Assembly (NCBI RefSeq): GCF_900113315.1
Contig: NZ_FOZG01000003.1
Coordinates: forward strand, 496,001-560,000
DNA length: 64,000 nucleotides
Source of the DNA: Sphingomonas jatrophae
Lineage (GTDB): Bacteria; Pseudomonadota; Alphaproteobacteria; Sphingomonadales; Sphingomonadaceae
Reading direction: 5' to 3'
In this document: one piece after another, positions 44,401 to 53,630 of the stretch
How positions within the stretch are numbered: position 1 is the first letter of the stretch
Layout: the number at the start of each line of letters is the position of its first letter
Made by a program: the position numbers and the translations under genes
Notes under the pieces: model-generated
What the model was told of the DNA's origin: nothing
The model's input: only the letters and a program-made list of their open reading frames with translations
Databases searched by the model: none

Positions 44401-44544
44401 CTCGACCGAGACGACAGGCGGATCGACATCGGGATATTCGCGCACGGGCAGCGCACGGAAGGCAACCAGACCGGCGACCGTCAGCAGGATCGCCATGACC
44501 GCCGCGAAGACGGGCCGTTTGACCGAGATATCGGACAGGCCCAT
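41440..44544 (-). CDS. RND efflux transporter inner-membrane permease (HAE-1 type)
   Basis: A 1,034-residue proton-driven pump. It has twelve expected membrane helices in two halves, two large periplasmic domains (about 35-340 and 560-870), the paired Asp of helix 4 in LAIGLVVDDAIVVLENVYH, and a C-terminal second repeat. It acts with the periplasmic adaptor encoded 5 bp upstream; an outer membrane channel is not encoded nearby. It resembles MexW/MexF-type multidrug pumps; substrates are unknown. Confidence 0.95.
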   Translation of the reverse strand: MGLSDISVKRPVFAAVMAILLTVAGLVAFRALPVREYPDVDPPVVSVETTYTGAAANVVESRVTQIIEERLAGIEGIETITSRSRDGVSSISIEFSPNRDVDSAANDVRDRVGAVAEDLPEEVLAPEIRKVDADEQPILWFALTAPPGWSRLQLSDWVDRNLVDRLSALDGVARVTVAGEARPSIRVWLKPERLAAFGLTPNDVEMALRSQNVELPAGRIEGRSQNVTLRVDRPFGSPEQFNALVVGRGAGGYLVRLGDVARVEQGAENLYTSFRSNGIEGVGLGVVRQSGANTLSVAEEAKALVERIRPGFPKGMTIGVGSDSSLFIERAIEAVYHTLAEAAVLVVLVIFLFLGSWRATLIPAVTVPICLLATFCVLWAAGFSINLLTLLALVLAIGLVVDDAIVVLENVYHRIEQGEDPLAAAFLGTRQVGFAVISTTAVVCAVFVPIMFLSGQTGLLFRELGAAMIGAVAFSGFLALTLTPMLCSKLLRQSERGRIAALVERGLVGVENRYAGGLDRALGRPWLVAAGAALLVVGAGVLFTALSSELAPPEDVGIIRTEVTTAEGTGYDELQRQVLRLEDRVQPLVGKGAIRRTVVRAPSANGTTEDFNQGSVSVFLKPWEERTETTADVVKMINEALADQPGLRGNAAAPSSLGRGRGNPVNFVIAGTTYADLAAARDRIIAAAQSNPGLLNLDSDYKATKPQLRIDVNTARAGDLGVSVDAVSQALQTLMGSRRVSTYVDRGEEYRVIVQAEPSGRAVEQDLGQVYVRARTGALVPLSNLVTMRPAADARELGRYNKMRAITLTAGLAPGYSLGQALAFLEQEAAAAPEVSAVGYRGESQAYKETGSSIILAFVLTILLVYLVLAAQFESFIHPAIIITTVPLAVAGGVIGLAAMGQTLNLYSQVGIVMLVGLAAKNGILIVEFANQLRDEGVEFLEAIRRASVRRLRPILMTSIATVAGAVPLMVASGAGAGARRAIGVVVVWGVSIATLVTLFLIPALYLLMARRTESPNAVSRNLQTALAKAQPAE

Positions 44545-44549
44545 GCGCG

Positions 44550-45599
44550 TCAGCCCTTCGCCGCCCCGCGGGCAGGGCCTTGCGCGGCCTCCTGCCCTTC
44601 GATGCGGATCTTCATCCCGTCCGCCACCTTGACCACGCCATCACCGACGACGCGGTCGCCTGCGCTCAGCCCCTCGACGATCTCGATCAGGCCGGCATCG
44701 CGCGTGCCGGTGCGAACGGGCACGCGCTTGGCCGTATCACCCTCGATCCGGAAGACGAAGCGGCGCTCCCCCTCCCCAACCACGGCGAGTTCGGGCACCG
44801 CCAGCCCGGACCGGGGCCGGGACTGGATCGCCACGGTCAGCAACATGCCGGGTTTGAGCAGGCGATCCGGGTTGGGCAGCAGCGCACGGACCAGCACCGA
44901 GCGGGTAGCGGGATCGACCACCGGATCGATCGTCGTGATGCTGCCGCGGAACGGGCGATCACCGAAGGCCGCCGCCCGCGCCTCGATCGTCTGACCTTGC
45001 GAGATCTGGGTCAGGATCGTCTCGGGCACCGGAAAGTCGAGCTTGATCTGGGAGATGTCGCTGATCTGCGCGATCTCGGTTCCCGCAGTGACGACGGCCC
45101 CGACCGACAACATGCGCAGCGAGGCATAGCCGGAGAAAGGTGCCACGATCACCCGGTCGCCGATGGTGGCGCGGGCCTGCGCTGCCTGAGCGCGCGCCGA
45201 GGCGGCGGCGGCAAGCTGCGTGTCCAGCGTGGCGTTGGTGGCGAAGCCGCGTTCGCGCAGCCGCTGGAGACGGGCGAGCTGCTGCTCGGTCTCGCGCTCC
45301 GAGGCGCGCGCCTGGGCGAGTTGCGCCGTCTCCTCGGCCTGCGCCAGCCGGGCGACCACCTGACCGGCGCGGACATAGCCGCCATCGGTGAAGTTGAGCG
45401 AGACGATCCGCTCGGTCACGGGCGCCGCCAGCGTCACCTGCTCGCGCGCGCGCGCCGTGCCGACCGCCTGGATGCTGTCAACGAAGCGGCGCGGCGTGGC
45501 GGCAACGGCGCTGACCATCGGCGCCGGCCGCTCGGTCTTGGGCTTCTCGCTCCCGCAGGCGGCGGCGAGAAGCAGCGGGAGGAGGATGAGAGCGCGCAT
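44550..45599 (-). CDS. RND efflux periplasmic adaptor lipoprotein
   Basis: A 349-residue membrane-fusion protein. The signal peptide ends in lipobox LAAAC (Cys15). A barrel-sandwich hybrid, an alpha-hairpin (about residues 88-145, ASERETEQQLARLQRLRERG), a beta-barrel and a membrane-proximal domain follow in the usual order. It bridges the pump at 41440-44544 to an outer membrane channel. The pair is probably controlled from the palindrome at 45647-45661. Confidence 0.95.
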   Translation of the reverse strand: MRALILLPLLLAAACGSEKPKTERPAPMVSAVAATPRRFVDSIQAVGTARAREQVTLAAPVTERIVSLNFTDGGYVRAGQVVARLAQAEETAQLAQARASERETEQQLARLQRLRERGFATNATLDTQLAAAASARAQAAQARATIGDRVIVAPFSGYASLRMLSVGAVVTAGTEIAQISDISQIKLDFPVPETILTQISQGQTIEARAAAFGDRPFRGSITTIDPVVDPATRSVLVRALLPNPDRLLKPGMLLTVAIQSRPRSGLAVPELAVVGEGERRFVFRIEGDTAKRVPVRTGTRDAGLIEIVEGLSAGDRVVGDGVVKVADGMKIRIEGQEAAQGPARGAAKG

Positions 45600-45646
45600 G
45601 GACGGGTGAGAGGGCTATCCCTCCACCCGCCGGGGTTCAAGCGGCC

Positions 45647-45661
45647 ATTGAACAATTCAAT
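45647..45661. promoter_or_regulatory. Candidate operator for the RND efflux pair
   Basis: ATTGAA-CAA-TTCAAT is a perfect 6-3-6 inverted repeat in an AT-rich patch 48 bp before the adaptor start, and it overlaps the stop codon of tlyA. The position suits a TetR- or MarR-type repressor site. No local repressor gene was found next to it; the MarR protein at 38562 is the nearest candidate. Confidence 0.45.
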
Positions 45662-46415
45662 CTTGTAACGGATCGGAAATTGCGCGGCGTGCAGCGAGCA
45701 AAAACTCCACATTCCCTTCCGGGCCGGTGATCGGGCTGGGCACGATGCCCTCCACTTGCCAGCCCTGCGCGGTCACCCACTCGGCCGCAGCGTCACATAC
45801 GCGGGCGTGGATCGCGGGATCGCGGACGACGCCGCCCTTGCCCACCTCGCCGCGCCCGGCCTCGAATTGCGGCTTCACCAGCGCCACCAGCCGGGCACCC
45901 GGAGCGGCGAAACGAAGCGGCGTATCGAGCACCTTGGCCAGCGCGATGAAGCTGGCATCGCAGACGATCAGGTCGATCGGCTCCGGGATCTCCGCCTCGG
46001 TCAGGTGGCGGGCATTGGTCTGCTCCAGCACGACGACGCGCGGATCCTGCCGCAGCTTCCAGGCGAGCTGGTTGGTGCCCGAATCGACGGCATAGACCTT
46101 CGCCGCGCCGCGGCTGAGCAGCACATCGGTGAAGCCGCCGGTGGAACTGCCGACATCCATTGCCACGGCACCGGCCACGTCCCAGCCGAAATGCGTCAGG
46201 GCATGATCGAGCTTGATGCCACCGCGCGACACCCACGGGTGATCGCGTCCGCGCACCTCCAGCGGGGCGTCGGGCTTTACCGGCTGTCCCGCCTTTGCCA
46301 GCTTGGTTTCGCCGGAGAAGACGTGGCCGGCGAGGATCAGCGCCTGCGCGCGCGCGCGGCTTTCGGCGAGGCCACGCTCGACGAGCAGCTGGTCGGCACG
46401 AATGGTGGTCGGCAT
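45657..46415 (-). CDS. tlyA: TlyA-family rRNA methyltransferase / hemolysin-like
   Basis: A 252-residue protein with an S4 RNA-binding domain (about 3-60, RADQLLVERGLAESRARAQ) and an FtsJ-type methyltransferase domain with VAMDVGSSTGGFTDVLL, DLIVCDASFI and LVKPQFE. Family members 2'-O-methylate 16S and 23S rRNA cytidines. It is close to dxs, as in many proteobacteria, with an unrelated hydrolase between. Confidence 0.92.
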   Translation of the reverse strand: MPTTIRADQLLVERGLAESRARAQALILAGHVFSGETKLAKAGQPVKPDAPLEVRGRDHPWVSRGGIKLDHALTHFGWDVAGAVAMDVGSSTGGFTDVLLSRGAAKVYAVDSGTNQLAWKLRQDPRVVVLEQTNARHLTEAEIPEPIDLIVCDASFIALAKVLDTPLRFAAPGARLVALVKPQFEAGRGEVGKGGVVRDPAIHARVCDAAAEWVTAQGWQVEGIVPSPITGPEGNVEFLLAARRAISDPLQD

Positions 46416-46519
46416 CGCGCCTTGTCTAGCGCCCGCCCGCCGGCTTGTCGAAGCGCCAGAGGCTCCGCCTCCATCCGGCGCATGGAACCGGCAGCCGGGC
46501 GCAGAGCGGCTTCCTAAGT

Positions 46520-46545
46520 TGAACGGTAGAGATAATCTCTACGTT
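46520..46545 (+). promoter_or_regulatory. EcfG-like promoter with embedded palindrome
   Basis: TGAAC, a 17-base spacer and CGTT (one mismatch to GGAAC-N17-CGTT) precede the hydrolase gene at 46587. The spacer is almost filled by a perfect dyad GTAGAGAT-A-ATCTCTAC (46526-46542). A protein bound there would block the promoter. Confidence 0.45.
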
Positions 46546-46586
46546 GCGACTCAAGGATTTCACCTCGTCGCGAAGGAGGCCGACGC

Positions 46587-47255
46587 ATGACGTTCGCACG
46601 CTCCGAACAGGCCCGGTCCGAACTGGCCCGCGCCGAACTGGGTGGTCGGATGCCGACCATCCTCACCGTTCCGGGCCTTGGCGGCTCGGGCCCCGCCCAT
46701 TGGCAGACGCTCTGGGAACAGTCGCGCAACGACACCATCCGCGCGGAACTCGGCAGTTGGGACGCGCCGAGCCGCAATGCGTGGGTGACGCGGCTCGATC
46801 AGGCGATCCGGAATGCGGCCGCGCCGGTGATCCTCGTTGCCCATTCGCTCGGCTGCCATGCGGTGGCATGGTGGGCGACGCTGACCGGGCAGCCGTGGGG
46901 CTGGCCGGTTGCGGGCGCGCTGCTGGTCGCGCCGCCCGATGTGGACCAGGCCGATGCCTGCGTGTCGCTCCGCCGCTTCGCGCCCGCACCGCGCGAATCG
47001 CTGCCCTTCCCGTCGATCCTCGTCGCTTCGGACGACGATCCCTATTGTTCGCTCCAGCGCTCGTTCGATCTCGCGCGCCATTGGGGTTCGACGTTCGAGG
47101 ATGCCGGCCCGCTCGGCCACATCAACGCGGCGAGCGGCCTCGGCTTCTGGCAGGATGGTCAGGCGCTGCTCGACCGGCTGATCGGCGCGAGCGAGCAGAG
47201 CGCCGCTGGCAGCACGCCGGCCGAGGTGACGCGGGCGCTGGAAGCGCGGGCCTAG
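46587..47255 (+). CDS. RBBP9/YdeN-type alpha/beta hydrolase
   Basis: A 222-residue soluble serine hydrolase. After a short N-terminal tail it has [18 protein letters not shown], the nucleophile motif [15 protein letters not shown], an Asp in ASDDDPY and a final His in [10 protein letters not shown], as in the RBBP9/YdeN family. GAAGGAGG precedes ATG 46587. Physiological substrate unknown. Its TAG stop shares a CTAG with the convergent dxs stop. Confidence 0.9.
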   Translation: MTFARSEQARSELARAELGGRMPTILTVPGLGGSGPAHWQTLWEQSRNDTIRAELGSWDAPSRNAWVTRLDQAIRNAAAPVILVAHSLGCHAVAWWATLTGQPWGWPVAGALLVAPPDVDQADACVSLRRFAPAPRESLPFPSILVASDDDPYCSLQRSFDLARHWGSTFEDAGPLGHINAASGLGFWQDGQALLDRLIGASEQSAAGSTPAEVTRALEARA

Positions 47256-49177
47256 GCCCGCGCGCCCTCGACCACGCCGACGGCATTGCGGCGGAGTGCG
47301 GCCAGCACCGTCGCCACGATCGCGTCGGCGTCCAGCCCCGCCTCGGCATATTGCCGCTCCGGCTTGTCGTGATCCTGGAAGCGATCGGGCAGGCGCATCG
47401 TGCGCAGCTTGAGGCCGCCGTCGATCAGGCCCTGATCGGACGCCATCGTCAGCACGTGCGCGCCGAAGCCGCCGATCGAATTCTCCTCGATCGTCACCGC
47501 CACTTCATGGCTGACCAGCAGGCGGCGGATCAATGCCTCGTCGAGCGGCTTGGCGAAGCGGAGATCGGCAACGGTGGCGGACAGGCCCTGCGCTTCGAGC
47601 CGTTCGGCTGCCTTCAGCGCCTCCTCAAGCCGCGTGCCGAGCGACAGGATCGCGACCGTCTTGCCTTCGCGCACGATCCGCCCGCGGCCGATCTCCAGCC
47701 GCTCGGGCACCTCAGGCAGTGCCACGCCGACGCCGTTGCCGCGCGGGTAGCGGAGCGCGATCGGCCCCGAATCGTGCAGCGCCGCGGTGTGCGTCATGTG
47801 GACCAGCTCGGCCTCGTCCGCCGCGGCCATGACGACGAAGTTCGGTAGCGACGCGAGGTAGGTCACGTCGAAGCTGCCCGCGTGCGTCGCGCCGTCCGCA
47901 CCGACCAGGCCCGCCCGGTCGATGGCGAATCGCACCGGCAAATTCTGGATCGCGACGTCGTGGACGACCTGGTCGTAGGCGCGCTGGAGGAAGGTGGAAT
48001 AGATCGCGCAGAAGGGCCGCATCCCCTCCGCCGCCAGCCCCGCCGCGAAGGTCACGGCATGCTGCTCGGCGATGCCGACGTCGAAGAAGCGATCGGGATG
48101 TGCGGCGGCGAACTTGTCGAGACCGGTGCCGGCCGGCATCGCCGCGGTGATCGCGCAGACCCTGTCGTCACGCGCCGCCTCGGCCAGCAGCGCCTGCGCG
48201 AACACGCCCGTATAGCTGGGCGGGCCCGGGGGCGCCTTGGCCTGCACGCCGGAGACGACATCGAACTTCTGCACGCCGTGATACTTGTCCGACGCCGCCT
48301 CGGCCGGGGCATAGCCCTTGCCCTTCTTGGTGACGACATGGATCAGGCATGGCCCCTCGGCCGCATCGCGCACATTCTGCAGCACGGGCACGAGGTGATC
48401 GAGATTGTGGCCGTCGATCGGGCCGACATAATAAAAGCCCAGTTCCTCGAACAACGTGCCGCCCATCGTCATGCCGCGGGCGAACTCGTCCGTCTTGCGG
48501 GCAGCGGTATGGAGCGGGCGCGGCAGGCGCCGGGCGACCTTCTTCAGCAGATCGCGCACGCCGAGGAACTCGCGGCTGGACACGATGCGCGAGAGATAGG
48601 CGGACAGGCCGCCGACGGGCGGCGCGATCGACATGTCATTGTCGTTGAGGATGACGATCAGCCGGTTGCCCGCCTGCTCGGCATTGTTCATCGCCTCATA
48701 GGCCATGCCGGCGGACATCGCGCCATCGCCGATCACCGCGATCGCCTTGCCCGGCCGGCCCGCCAGCTTGTTCGCCACCGCGAAACCGAGCGCGGCGGAG
48801 ATCGACGTCGACGAATGCGCCGCGCCGAACGGGTCATATTCGCTCTCGCTGCGCTTGGTGAAGCCGGACAGGCCACCCCCCTGCCGCAAGGTGCGGATCC
48901 GGTCGCGCCGGCCGGTCAGGATCTTGTGCGGATAGGCCTGGTGGCCAACGTCCCACACCAGTTTGTCGCGCGGCGTGTCGAATACATAATGGAGCGCGAC
49001 CGTCAGCTCGACGACGCCGAGCCCCGAGCCGAGGTGGCCGCCGGTGGTGCCGACGGCGGAAATCATCTCCTGCCGGAGATCATCGGCAAGCTCGCGCAGC
49101 CGGTCTTCGGGCAGGCGGCGAAGGTCCTCGGGCGTGGCGACGGTGTCGAGCAACGGGGTGGCGGGGCGATCGGACAA
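47252..49177 (-). CDS. dxs: 1-deoxy-D-xylulose-5-phosphate synthase
   Basis: A 641-residue thiamine-diphosphate enzyme, first step of the MEP pathway feeding ubiquinone, carotenoids and hopanoids. [33 protein letters not shown] (ThDP/Mg), catalytic [12 protein letters not shown] and RYPRGNG are present. The TTG at 49177, nine bases after GGAGGAAG, is the start; an upstream ATG 49411 would add a tail with no family resemblance. Confidence 0.95.
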   Translation of the reverse strand: MSDRPATPLLDTVATPEDLRRLPEDRLRELADDLRQEMISAVGTTGGHLGSGLGVVELTVALHYVFDTPRDKLVWDVGHQAYPHKILTGRRDRIRTLRQGGGLSGFTKRSESEYDPFGAAHSSTSISAALGFAVANKLAGRPGKAIAVIGDGAMSAGMAYEAMNNAEQAGNRLIVILNDNDMSIAPPVGGLSAYLSRIVSSREFLGVRDLLKKVARRLPRPLHTAARKTDEFARGMTMGGTLFEELGFYYVGPIDGHNLDHLVPVLQNVRDAAEGPCLIHVVTKKGKGYAPAEAASDKYHGVQKFDVVSGVQAKAPPGPPSYTGVFAQALLAEAARDDRVCAITAAMPAGTGLDKFAAAHPDRFFDVGIAEQHAVTFAAGLAAEGMRPFCAIYSTFLQRAYDQVVHDVAIQNLPVRFAIDRAGLVGADGATHAGSFDVTYLASLPNFVVMAAADEAELVHMTHTAALHDSGPIALRYPRGNGVGVALPEVPERLEIGRGRIVREGKTVAILSLGTRLEEALKAAERLEAQGLSATVADLRFAKPLDEALIRRLLVSHEVAVTIEENSIGGFGAHVLTMASDQGLIDGGLKLRTMRLPDRFQDHDKPERQYAEAGLDADAIVATVLAALRRNAVGVVEGARA

Positions 49178-49315
49178 GGGACAGGCTTCCTCCAGCTTGT
49201 CCCCGCTTAGTCGAACGCAGGCGCGCTGTCGAACCGCGCCAACATGCAGCAAAACCGGTGCGACGGCGTTACGGCAGGCGGAGCCGCTCACGCGGTCGAT
49301 GAAAGGATAACAAGG

Positions 49316-49924
49316 ATGAAGGCTGTCGCGCGCGCGTTGGCGCTGGGTATGATCGGTCTGGTGGCGGCGTGCACCACATCCGCGCCGCAGACGCAGGTCA
49401 CCCGCTTCCATCTCGGCCAGCCGATCGCGCGCGGCCAGGTGGCGGTGGAGCCGCTCAACCCGGCGGTGGGCGGCAGCCTGGAATATAATCTGTTCGAAGG
49501 TGCGGTGTCGCGCGAACTGGCGCGTGCGGGCTTCAACGTGGCGCCGGGCGTGCCGCAGTCGGAGCTGGTCGCGGTCGTCTCGGTCAATCGCAACTTCCGC
49601 GAAGAGCAGCGTCAGGGCTCGGGCGTGTCGGTGGGTCTCGGCGGCGGCGGCTTCTCGGGGGGGCGGCGTGGCGGCGGCATCGGCCTTGGCGGCGGTGTCA
49701 GCTTCCCCATCGGCGGCGGCCGGGGCCGCGAGGTGACGGCGACCGAACTTGCCGTGCAGCTGAAGCGGCGCTCCGACGGCACGGTCATCTGGGAAGGACG
49801 CGCCCAGACGCAGGCGGCATCGAACAAGCCGGAAAGTGCGCCCGACGCGACCGCGGCGCGCCTTGCCAACGCGCTGTTCGCGGGCTTCCCCGGCGAGTCG
49901 GGACGGACCATAAGCGTCAAATGA
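49316..49924 (+). CDS. DUF4136-type lipoprotein
   Basis: A 202-residue exported lipoprotein: signal peptide with lipobox LVAAC (Cys19), a central strand-rich part, an unusual Gly-rich stretch (about residues 100-140, GLGGGG and GGRRGGG), and a C-terminal segment with [10 protein letters not shown] and [13 protein letters not shown] as in DUF4136 proteins. Function unknown. It overlaps the next gene, an M14 carboxypeptidase, by ATGA. Confidence 0.82.
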   Translation: MKAVARALALGMIGLVAACTTSAPQTQVTRFHLGQPIARGQVAVEPLNPAVGGSLEYNLFEGAVSRELARAGFNVAPGVPQSELVAVVSVNRNFREEQRQGSGVSVGLGGGGFSGGRRGGGIGLGGGVSFPIGGGRGREVTATELAVQLKRRSDGTVIWEGRAQTQAASNKPESAPDATAARLANALFAGFPGESGRTISVK

Positions 49925-51066
49925 CGCTCCGCATCTCCGCCGCCTTCGACAGCGGCAACATCCGCGTGGTGGACGCGCGCGACGACGGCTTCGATCTCGA
50001 AATCGTGCGCGATCATCAGTCCGATTTCTACCAGTGGTTCCACTTCCGCCTGACGGGCGCGAAGGACCGGCCGGTCGCCCTGCGCATCCTGAACGCGGGC
50101 GGCTCAGCCTATCCGGACGGGTGGCCGGGTTACCGCGCCTGTTATTCCTACGATCTGGAAGAGTGGCGCCGGGCGGAGGGCACCAGCTATGTCGGGCAGA
50201 CGCTGACGATCGAGCAGACGTTCTCGGCGGACAGCGTGTGGATCGCGTACTTCGCCCCCTATTCGCAGGAGCGGCACCAGGCGCTGATCGCCGCCGCGCA
50301 GCTGGCCGATGGCATCACCTACGAGTCGCTCGGCCACACGCTCGACGGGCGTGACCTCGATTATCTGCGCGTCGAGGGTGGACCGAAGCAGGTGTGGCTT
50401 TATGCGCGCCAGCATCCGGGCGAGACGATGGCCGAATGGTGGATGGAAGGCGCGCTCGACCTGTTGACCGATCCGCACAGCGCGGTCGGCCGGGCGCTGC
50501 GCCAGCGTGCCACCTTCCACCTCGTGCCCAACATGAACCCGGACGGATCCGCCCGCGGCCACCTGCGCACCAATGCGGCGGGGGTGAACCTCAACCGCGA
50601 ATGGCACGCGCCGACGGCCGAGCGCAGCCCCGAAGTGCTTGCGGTGCGTGGCCGCATGGATGCGACCGGCGTCGATTTCGCCATGGACGTGCATGGCGAC
50701 GAGGCGATCCCCTACGTCTTCCTCGCCGGCTTCGAGGGCATACCGTCCTGGACGGAGGCGCAGGGCAGCGCTTTCACCGCCTATCGCACCGCGCTTGCGC
50801 GCCGGTCGCCCGATTTCCAGTTCAAGCACGGCTATGGCGTCGCCGCGGCGGGCAAGGCCAATCTGGCCATGTCGACCAACCAGCTGGCCGAGCGGTTCGG
50901 CTGTGTGGCGATGACGCTGGAGATGCCGTTCAAGGACAATGACGACCTGCCCGATCCCATTCACGGCTGGTCGCCCGAACGATCCGCCCGGCTGGCGGAG
51001 GAGTGCCTCGGCGCGTTGCTGGAGATGATCGAGACGCTGCCGCAGACGCGCCGCCCCGCTGCCTGA
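49921..51066 (+). CDS. Cytosolic-type M14 carboxypeptidase (CCP-like)
   Basis: A 381-residue zinc peptidase with an N-terminal beta-sandwich domain (1-130, typical of cytosolic carboxypeptidases, with [11 protein letters not shown] and FYQWFHFR), then zinc ligands in [13 protein letters not shown] and DVHGDE, substrate-binding [23 protein letters not shown]-type sequence and catalytic Glu in TLEMPF. No signal peptide is seen. Eukaryotic relatives remove glutamates from tubulin; the bacterial substrate is unknown. It is coupled to a lipoprotein gene, which is odd for a cytosolic enzyme. Confidence 0.92.
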   Translation: MTLRISAAFDSGNIRVVDARDDGFDLEIVRDHQSDFYQWFHFRLTGAKDRPVALRILNAGGSAYPDGWPGYRACYSYDLEEWRRAEGTSYVGQTLTIEQTFSADSVWIAYFAPYSQERHQALIAAAQLADGITYESLGHTLDGRDLDYLRVEGGPKQVWLYARQHPGETMAEWWMEGALDLLTDPHSAVGRALRQRATFHLVPNMNPDGSARGHLRTNAAGVNLNREWHAPTAERSPEVLAVRGRMDATGVDFAMDVHGDEAIPYVFLAGFEGIPSWTEAQGSAFTAYRTALARRSPDFQFKHGYGVAAAGKANLAMSTNQLAERFGCVAMTLEMPFKDNDDLPDPIHGWSPERSARLAEECLGALLEMIETLPQTRRPAA

Positions 51067-51085
51067 ACGCCCAAGGAGACGCGCC

Positions 51086-51307
51086 ATGACCGATCCCATC
51101 GCCATCGCCACCCGCCGCCGCGAGATGGCGGTGGAGCATCTGCTGTTCCGCCTGATCGGCTATGTCGAGGAACGGCAGCCCGGCCTGATCGACGCGCTGG
51201 AGGCGAGCCTCGATCATCTCGGCGACCCTGCGCATGACGAGACCAAGGACGACGAGGCGGTGCGCACCATCGCACGCAAGATGATCGAGGGCGCGCGGCG
51301 CGGGTGA
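51086..51307 (+). CDS. Small hypothetical protein (73 aa)
   Basis: A short helical acidic protein with a good ribosome site (AAGGAGA) before ATG 51086, placed 19 bp after the M14 gene and likely in the same operon. No domain recognised; REMAVEHLLFRLIGYVEE and AVRTIARKMIEGA are its main helices. Confidence 0.7.
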   Translation: MTDPIAIATRRREMAVEHLLFRLIGYVEERQPGLIDALEASLDHLGDPAHDETKDDEAVRTIARKMIEGARRG

Positions 51308-51344
51308 GCCCGACGGTGCGGAAGAAAGGATGACGGGCGGCGCC

Positions 51345-51381
51345 TCTCTGTTCTAAGCGCCCTCGAGCACAAGAACAGGGA
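51345..51381 (+). promoter_or_regulatory. Leader hairpin masking the gpmA ribosome site
   Basis: TCTCTGTTCT and AGAACAGGGA can form ten pairs (one G-U) around a 17-base loop. The right arm contains most of the AGGGAG that serves the TTG start at 51391, so folding would hide it. Confidence 0.4.
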
Positions 51382-51390
51382 GCCCGCATC

Positions 51391-52083
51391 TTGCCCAATC
51401 TCGTCCTGATTCGTCACGGCCAATCCGCCTGGAACCTGGAGAACCGCTTCACCGGCTGGTGGGACGTGAACCTGACGGCGCAGGGCGAGCAGGAGGCGAA
51501 GGCCGCGGGCGAGCTGCTGGCGGCGCGGGGCCTCGATTTCGACCTCTGCTTCACCAGCTTCCAGACGCGCGCGATCAAGACGCTGAACCTCGCGCTCGAG
51601 GCGATGGGCCGGCTGTGGCTGCCGGTGGAGAAGGACTGGCGGCTGAACGAGCGCCATTATGGCGGCCTGACCGGGCTCGACAAGGCGGAGACCGCCGCCA
51701 AGCACGGCGAGGACCAGGTGAAGATCTGGCGCCGCTCGTTCGACATCCCGCCGCCGGACAGCGATGTGGGCGGCCCTTACGACCTGTCGGCCGACCGCCG
51801 CTATGCGGGCATCGCCATCCCCTCGACCGAGAGCCTGAAGGACACGATCGCGCGCGTTTTGCCCTATTGGGAAGCGCGGATCGCGCCCGAGCTGAAGGCG
51901 GGCAAGCGTGTCGTCATCTCCGCCCACGGCAATTCGCTGCGGGCGCTGGTGAAGCACCTCAACCACATTTCGGACGACGAGATCGCCTCGCTGGAGATCC
52001 CGACGGGCAAGCCGATCGCGTTCGAGCTGGACGGCGATCTGGCGATGAAGGACTGGTATTACGTCCATGAGCGGCAGGGCTGA
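51391..52083 (+). CDS. gpmA: 2,3-bisphosphoglycerate-dependent phosphoglycerate mutase
   Basis: A 230-residue glycolytic enzyme. [10 protein letters not shown] carries the catalytic His, with [25 protein letters not shown] and [13 protein letters not shown] (second His) following. The start is TTG 51391 behind AGGGAG; no ATG is near. A hairpin may cover the ribosome site. It is followed by purE in the same direction. Confidence 0.96.
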   Translation: MPNLVLIRHGQSAWNLENRFTGWWDVNLTAQGEQEAKAAGELLAARGLDFDLCFTSFQTRAIKTLNLALEAMGRLWLPVEKDWRLNERHYGGLTGLDKAETAAKHGEDQVKIWRRSFDIPPPDSDVGGPYDLSADRRYAGIAIPSTESLKDTIARVLPYWEARIAPELKAGKRVVISAHGNSLRALVKHLNHISDDEIASLEIPTGKPIAFELDGDLAMKDWYYVHERQG

Positions 52084-52088
52084 GCGCC

Positions 52089-52574
52089 ATGGCTGACGCC
52101 CCGCTCGTCGGCATCATCATGGGTTCGCGCTCGGACTGGCAGACCATGCGTCATGCCGCCGAGACGCTGGCGGCGCTCGGCGTGCCGCATGAGGCCAAGG
52201 TCGTCTCCGCGCACCGCACGCCGCAGCGTCTCTACGATTATGCGGGCAGCGCCGCCGAGCGCGGCCTGAAGGTGATCGTCGCGGGTGCCGGCGGCGCGGC
52301 GCACCTGCCGGGCATGGCGGCGGCGATGACACGGCTGCCGGTGCTGGGCGTGCCCGTTGAAAGCGCGAGCCTGAAGGGCATGGATAGCCTGCTCTCCATC
52401 GTCCAGATGCCGGGCGGCATCCCGGTCGGCACGCTGGCAATCGGCAAGCCCGGCGCGATCAACGCCGCCCTGCTCGCCGCAGCGATCCTCGCGACGAACG
52501 ACGAGGCGCTGGCCGGGCGGCTGGACGCGTGGCGCGCGCGGCAGACCGCGGCGGTGGACGAAGCTCCCGAATGA
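52089..52574 (+). CDS. purE: N5-carboxyaminoimidazole ribonucleotide mutase
   Basis: A 161-residue class I PurE of purine synthesis. [24 protein letters not shown] and the [11 protein letters not shown] loop with catalytic His are conserved. It overlaps purK by ATGA, the usual gene pair. Confidence 0.97.
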   Translation: MADAPLVGIIMGSRSDWQTMRHAAETLAALGVPHEAKVVSAHRTPQRLYDYAGSAAERGLKVIVAGAGGAAHLPGMAAAMTRLPVLGVPVESASLKGMDSLLSIVQMPGGIPVGTLAIGKPGAINAALLAAAILATNDEALAGRLDAWRARQTAAVDEAPE

Positions 52575-53623
52575 TCCCGCCCGGCTCCACTATCGGTATC
52601 CTCGGGGGCGGCCAGCTCGGCCGCATGATCGCCATCGCCGCGGCGCAGCTCGGCTATCGCACGCACATCTACGCACCCGAGGCGAGCGGCCCGGCGATCG
52701 ATGTCGCCCGCAACTGGACGCGCGCGGCCTATGAGGACGAAGCCGCGCTTGCCGCCTTCGCCGCGCAGGTGGACGTCGTCACCTACGAGTTCGAGAATGT
52801 GCCGGTGGCCCCGCTCAAGGCACTCGGCCACACGCCGCTCCATCCCCCGGCCGCCGCGCTCGAGGTCGCGCAGGATCGACTGGCGGAGAAGAGTTTCGCC
52901 GAGCGCCTTGGCATTGCGACTGCGCCCTGGGCGGCGGTCGACGATGCGACATCACTCGCCGCGGCGCTGGAGCAGGTGGGCACGCCGGCGATCCTGAAGA
53001 CGCGCCGCTTCGGCTATGACGGCAAGGGGCAGGCGCGCATCATGGCGCCGGAGGATGCGGCGGCGGCCTGGGATGCGGTCGGCCGGCGCCCGGCGGTGCT
53101 GGAAGGCTTCGTCACGTTCGAGGCGGAATTCTCGATTGTCGCAGTGCGCGGGGCGGACGCCTTCGCTACCTATGAGGCGCCGGAGAACCGCCACAAGGAT
53201 GGCATTCTCGCCACCTCCACCCTGCCCGCATCATCGATCATCCGCGACCAGCAGGACCAGGCGGAGGCGATCACCCGCCAGCTCGCCGAGGCGCTCGACT
53301 ATTGCGGCGTGCTGACGTGCGAGTATTTCGCGACTGCCGATGGCCCCGTGTTCAACGAGATGGCACCACGCGTCCACAATAGCGGCCATTGGACGATCGA
53401 GGGTGCCGCGACATCGCAGTTCGAGAACCATGTCCGCGCGATCTGCGGGTTGCCGCTCGGCTGGACCGCGCGCGCCTTCGGCCGCGTCGAGATGCACAAT
53501 CTGATCGGTGCCGAAGCGGGCGGCTGGCACGGCTGGCTGGAGCAGGGCGGCCATCTCCACCTCTATGGCAAGGGAGAGGCGCGGCCCGGCCGCAAGATGG
53601 GGCATGTGACTTTGCTGGGATGA
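52571..53623 (+). CDS. purK: 5-(carboxyamino)imidazole ribonucleotide synthase
   Basis: A 350-residue ATP-grasp enzyme that supplies the PurE substrate. [16 protein letters not shown] opens it, with [21 protein letters not shown], and [16 protein letters not shown] in the active site. The start overlaps the purE stop. It converges with phhA, 7 bp apart. Confidence 0.97.
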   Translation: MIPPGSTIGILGGGQLGRMIAIAAAQLGYRTHIYAPEASGPAIDVARNWTRAAYEDEAALAAFAAQVDVVTYEFENVPVAPLKALGHTPLHPPAAALEVAQDRLAEKSFAERLGIATAPWAAVDDATSLAAALEQVGTPAILKTRRFGYDGKGQARIMAPEDAAAAWDAVGRRPAVLEGFVTFEAEFSIVAVRGADAFATYEAPENRHKDGILATSTLPASSIIRDQQDQAEAITRQLAEALDYCGVLTCEYFATADGPVFNEMAPRVHNSGHWTIEGAATSQFENHVRAICGLPLGWTARAFGRVEMHNLIGAEAGGWHGWLEQGGHLHLYGKGEARPGRKMGHVTLLG

Positions 53624-53630
53624 GGCGCCG

